Shown here: one piece after another, positions 4,538 to 5,432 of the stretch
How the letters are laid out: the number at the start of each line of letters is the position of its first letter
Numbering within the stretch: the stretch's first letter is position 1
DNA from: DASPXK01 sp035637315
Lineage (GTDB): Bacteria; Chloroflexota; UBA6077; JACCZL01
Length of the DNA stretch: 5,432 nt
Direction of reading: 5' to 3'
NCBI GenBank assembly: GCA_035637315.1
Contig: DASPXK010000095.1
Location: 1-5,432 of the forward strand
Program-made: the position numbers and the translations under genes
Notes under the pieces: model-generated
What the model was told of the DNA's origin: nothing
The model's input: the letters and a program-made list of their open reading frames with translations, nothing else
Databases searched by the model: none

Positions 4538-5257
4538 CTACGACGCGGCGTGCTGCCAGAGGGCGCGCAGGGGGTCGCGGCCGTCGGCGATGGCTGCCAG
4601 ACCGGCGCTGCTCATCTGGTCGTCCGGGTCCAGATCGTGGGCCCGCCCCCAGTGCTCGCGCGCGCGGGCGATGCGGCCCCGGAAAGCGTATTCGAACCCC
4701 AGCAAGGTGTGGGCTGGCGCCAGGTCCGGCCGCAGCCGGGTTGCCTCTTCGAGCTCCGCGAGCGCCGCGTCCCCCTGGTCGAGCGCCAGATAGAGGCGCC
4801 CCAGCGCCAGGCGAAGCTCCGCGTCGCGTGGATAGCGGCGCGCCAGCCGCTCGGCCCGCTGCAGCTCGCGGACGTCCTCCAGCTCGCCCTCGTCTAACGA
4901 CGGATCCTGGCTGGCAGCGACCTCCAGGTGTGCCAGTGCCAGGTTCAGCTTGCGAGCGGCGACGAGCGCCATGCCAAGCTGCCAGCGCAACGCGGGATCG
5001 TTGCGGTTGAGCTCGACCATCGCCCGCAGCTCGGGCACCTCGTCGGCGGTCGGGAGCGGCCTGGGAGCTGGAAGAGGGTCCTCGGCCGATTCCTCCTCGG
5101 CGACCTCGCGCGGCCCGCCGCTGTCGACGGATGCTTCCGGGCCAGTGGACCGACGGCGGCGCAGCCAGCGCAACGCCGCCGGTAGAAGGTCGCCGCCGCC
5201 CGCCAAGCCGCCTAGCATCTCCCGCAACTCCTCTTCGGCCAACGTCGTCGGCGTCAC
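4538..5257 (-). CDS. Soluble tetratricopeptide-repeat protein
   Basis: This is a 239-residue protein without signal peptide or membrane segment, probably a cytoplasmic scaffold or adaptor. An N-terminal helical part (1-36) ends in an Arg-rich patch (WLRRRR). A Pro/Glu-rich, probably disordered linker (about 38-72) follows. TPR-like helix pairs lie at about 88-121 and 145-178 (ELRLALGRLYLALDQGDAAL, with LRPDL at the end), and at 179-212 (HTLLGFEYAFRGRIARAREH, ending DLDPDD). The 121-144 segment between the first two repeats is a charged helix. The longest start is GTG at 5255-5257, because a TAA lies four codons upstream. The codons after it are strongly GC3, but it has no Shine-Dalgarno. The ATG 13 codons later (5216-5218) has AGAGGAG at 9 nt. 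Both starts are plausible. Partner and pathway are unknown. It is a separate unit from the VTT run, given the hairpin and promoter between them. Confidence 0.85.
   Translation of the reverse strand: MTPTTLAEEELREMLGGLAGGGDLLPAALRWLRRRRSTGPEASVDSGGPREVAEEESAEDPLPAPRPLPTADEVPELRAMVELNRNDPALRWQLGMALVAARKLNLALAHLEVAASQDPSLDEGELEDVRELQRAERLARRYPRDAELRLALGRLYLALDQGDAALAELEEATRLRPDLAPAHTLLGFEYAFRGRIARAREHWGRAHDLDPDDQMSSAGLAAIADGRDPLRALWQHAAS
5228..5234 (-). promoter_or_regulatory. Shine-Dalgarno supporting an internal start of the TPR gene
   Basis: AGAGGAG on the minus strand lies 9 nt before the ATG at 5216-5218, inside the longest frame. With a transcription start near 5266 this would give an ordinary leader of about 48 nt. 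The alternative GTG at 5257 would be nearly leaderless. Confidence 0.4.
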
Positions 5258-5272
5258 GGCCGAGGGTTACAA

Positions 5273-5301
5273 ATGTTAAGGGGCCTTTATAATGGCGTCA
5301 A
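5273..5301 (-). promoter_or_regulatory. Promoter of the TPR gene
   Basis: On the minus strand a -35 TTGACG (5296-5301) and a -10 TAACAT (5273-5278) are separated by exactly 17 nt, placing the start near 5266. This is 8-9 nt upstream of the GTG at 5257. The AT-rich patch here is the only one between the gene and the repeat array. Confidence 0.5.
5288..5293 (+). promoter_or_regulatory. Perfect plus-strand -10 hexamer TATAAT, possible divergent promoter
   Basis: TATAAT on the plus strand lies inside the spacer of the TPR promoter, facing the heptamer array at the right edge. The best -35 is TTACAA (5267-5272) with a short 15-nt spacer. If used, it would drive transcription through the array toward a gene beyond the window and would compete with the TPR promoter. 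It may only reflect the AT-rich patch. Confidence 0.25.
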
Positions 5302-5339
5302 GTGGCAAACGTCTCATGACCTAAACGACGTGGCCGGCG

Positions 5340-5430
5340 GGTGGTAGGTGGTAGGTGGTAGGTGGTAGGTGGTAGGTGGTAGGTGGTAGGTGGTAGGTGG
5401 TAGGGGGTAGGTGGTAGGTGGTAGGTGGTA
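5340..5430. repeat. Heptanucleotide tandem array (GGTGGTA) x13, reaching the window edge
   Basis: Thirteen head-to-tail heptamers GGTGGTA run from 5340 to 5430 and the next unit has begun when the window ends, so the full array is longer. All units are identical except the one at 5403-5409, where T becomes G at 5405. There are no spacers, so it is a simple tandem repeat. The strand is G-rich with GG runs at regular intervals. It shares the period of 7 with loci 1 and 2 but is head-to-tail only within the window. It lies upstream of the TPR promoter. Confidence 0.95.
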
Positions 5431-5432
5431 GG

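Noticed and set aside
4741..5279. Several plus-strand open frames opposite the TPR gene
   Set aside because: They are complements of GC-rich codons, with Pro/Arg/Ala-rich translations and no domain. The minus-strand frame shows regular TPR helices.
5340..5432. CRISPR-like array at the right edge
   Set aside because: Units are 7 nt, contiguous and without spacers. CRISPR arrays need repeats of roughly 20-40 nt separated by unique spacers, and no cas gene is present.
1..5432. tRNA, rRNA, riboswitch, IS element or integrase
   Set aside because: No tRNA cloverleaf, rRNA segment, transposase motif or terminal inverted repeat with target duplication was seen on either strand. The intergenic stretches are short and dominated by heptamer repeats and promoters.

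Overview
The window is strongly GC-rich with G/C-dominated third codon positions. It carries short in-phase heptanucleotide repeats between genes and several genes whose predicted promoter sits almost on the start codon. With the domain set (OmpR/HisKA two-component pair, VTT membrane protein, zinc alcohol dehydrogenase, TPR protein), this suggests a GC-rich bacterium. Chloroflexota is my best guess and Actinomycetota or Deinococcota are alternatives. That placement is inference from style; no marker gene is present.

All confidently called genes lie on the minus strand, so transcription runs right to left. At the right edge (5340-5432) there is a (GGTGGTA)n heptamer array that reaches the window end. 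Next is a compact promoter region (about 5258-5339) and a soluble TPR protein (4538-5257). A heptamer inverted repeat that can fold into a hairpin (about 4459-4529) follows its stop codon. A good sigma70-type promoter with a palindrome at +1 (4400-4442) then precedes a tight four-gene run: VTT/DedA-like membrane protein (3650-4336), zinc-dependent medium-chain dehydrogenase (2533-3639), OmpR-family response regulator (1811-2512) and HAMP/HisKA/HATPase sensor kinase (297-1814). The gaps are 10 nt, 20 nt and a 4-nt overlap. The 20-nt gap before the regulator also carries a -10-like TACAAT placed for a leaderless transcript. The kinase stop codon lies inside a second heptamer inverted repeat (227-312). 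Left of that is a possible 24-residue acidic peptide gene with a very good Shine-Dalgarno (73-147), and possibly the tail of a plus-strand membrane protein (from 1).

How the genes may work together (inference): the kinase senses an envelope or extracellular signal through a periplasmic-type loop and phosphorylates Asp58 of the regulator. The VTT protein and dehydrogenase are candidate co-regulated outputs, because they sit upstream on the same strand and are translationally linked to each other. The substrate of the dehydrogenase and the cargo of the VTT protein cannot be read from sequence.

The most unusual feature is not a protein. Three heptanucleotide repeat loci share period 7, and two of them share the exact unit GAGTAGC. 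Two are arranged as long inverted pairs at gene 3' ends, and one of these supplies the last codons and stop of the kinase gene.
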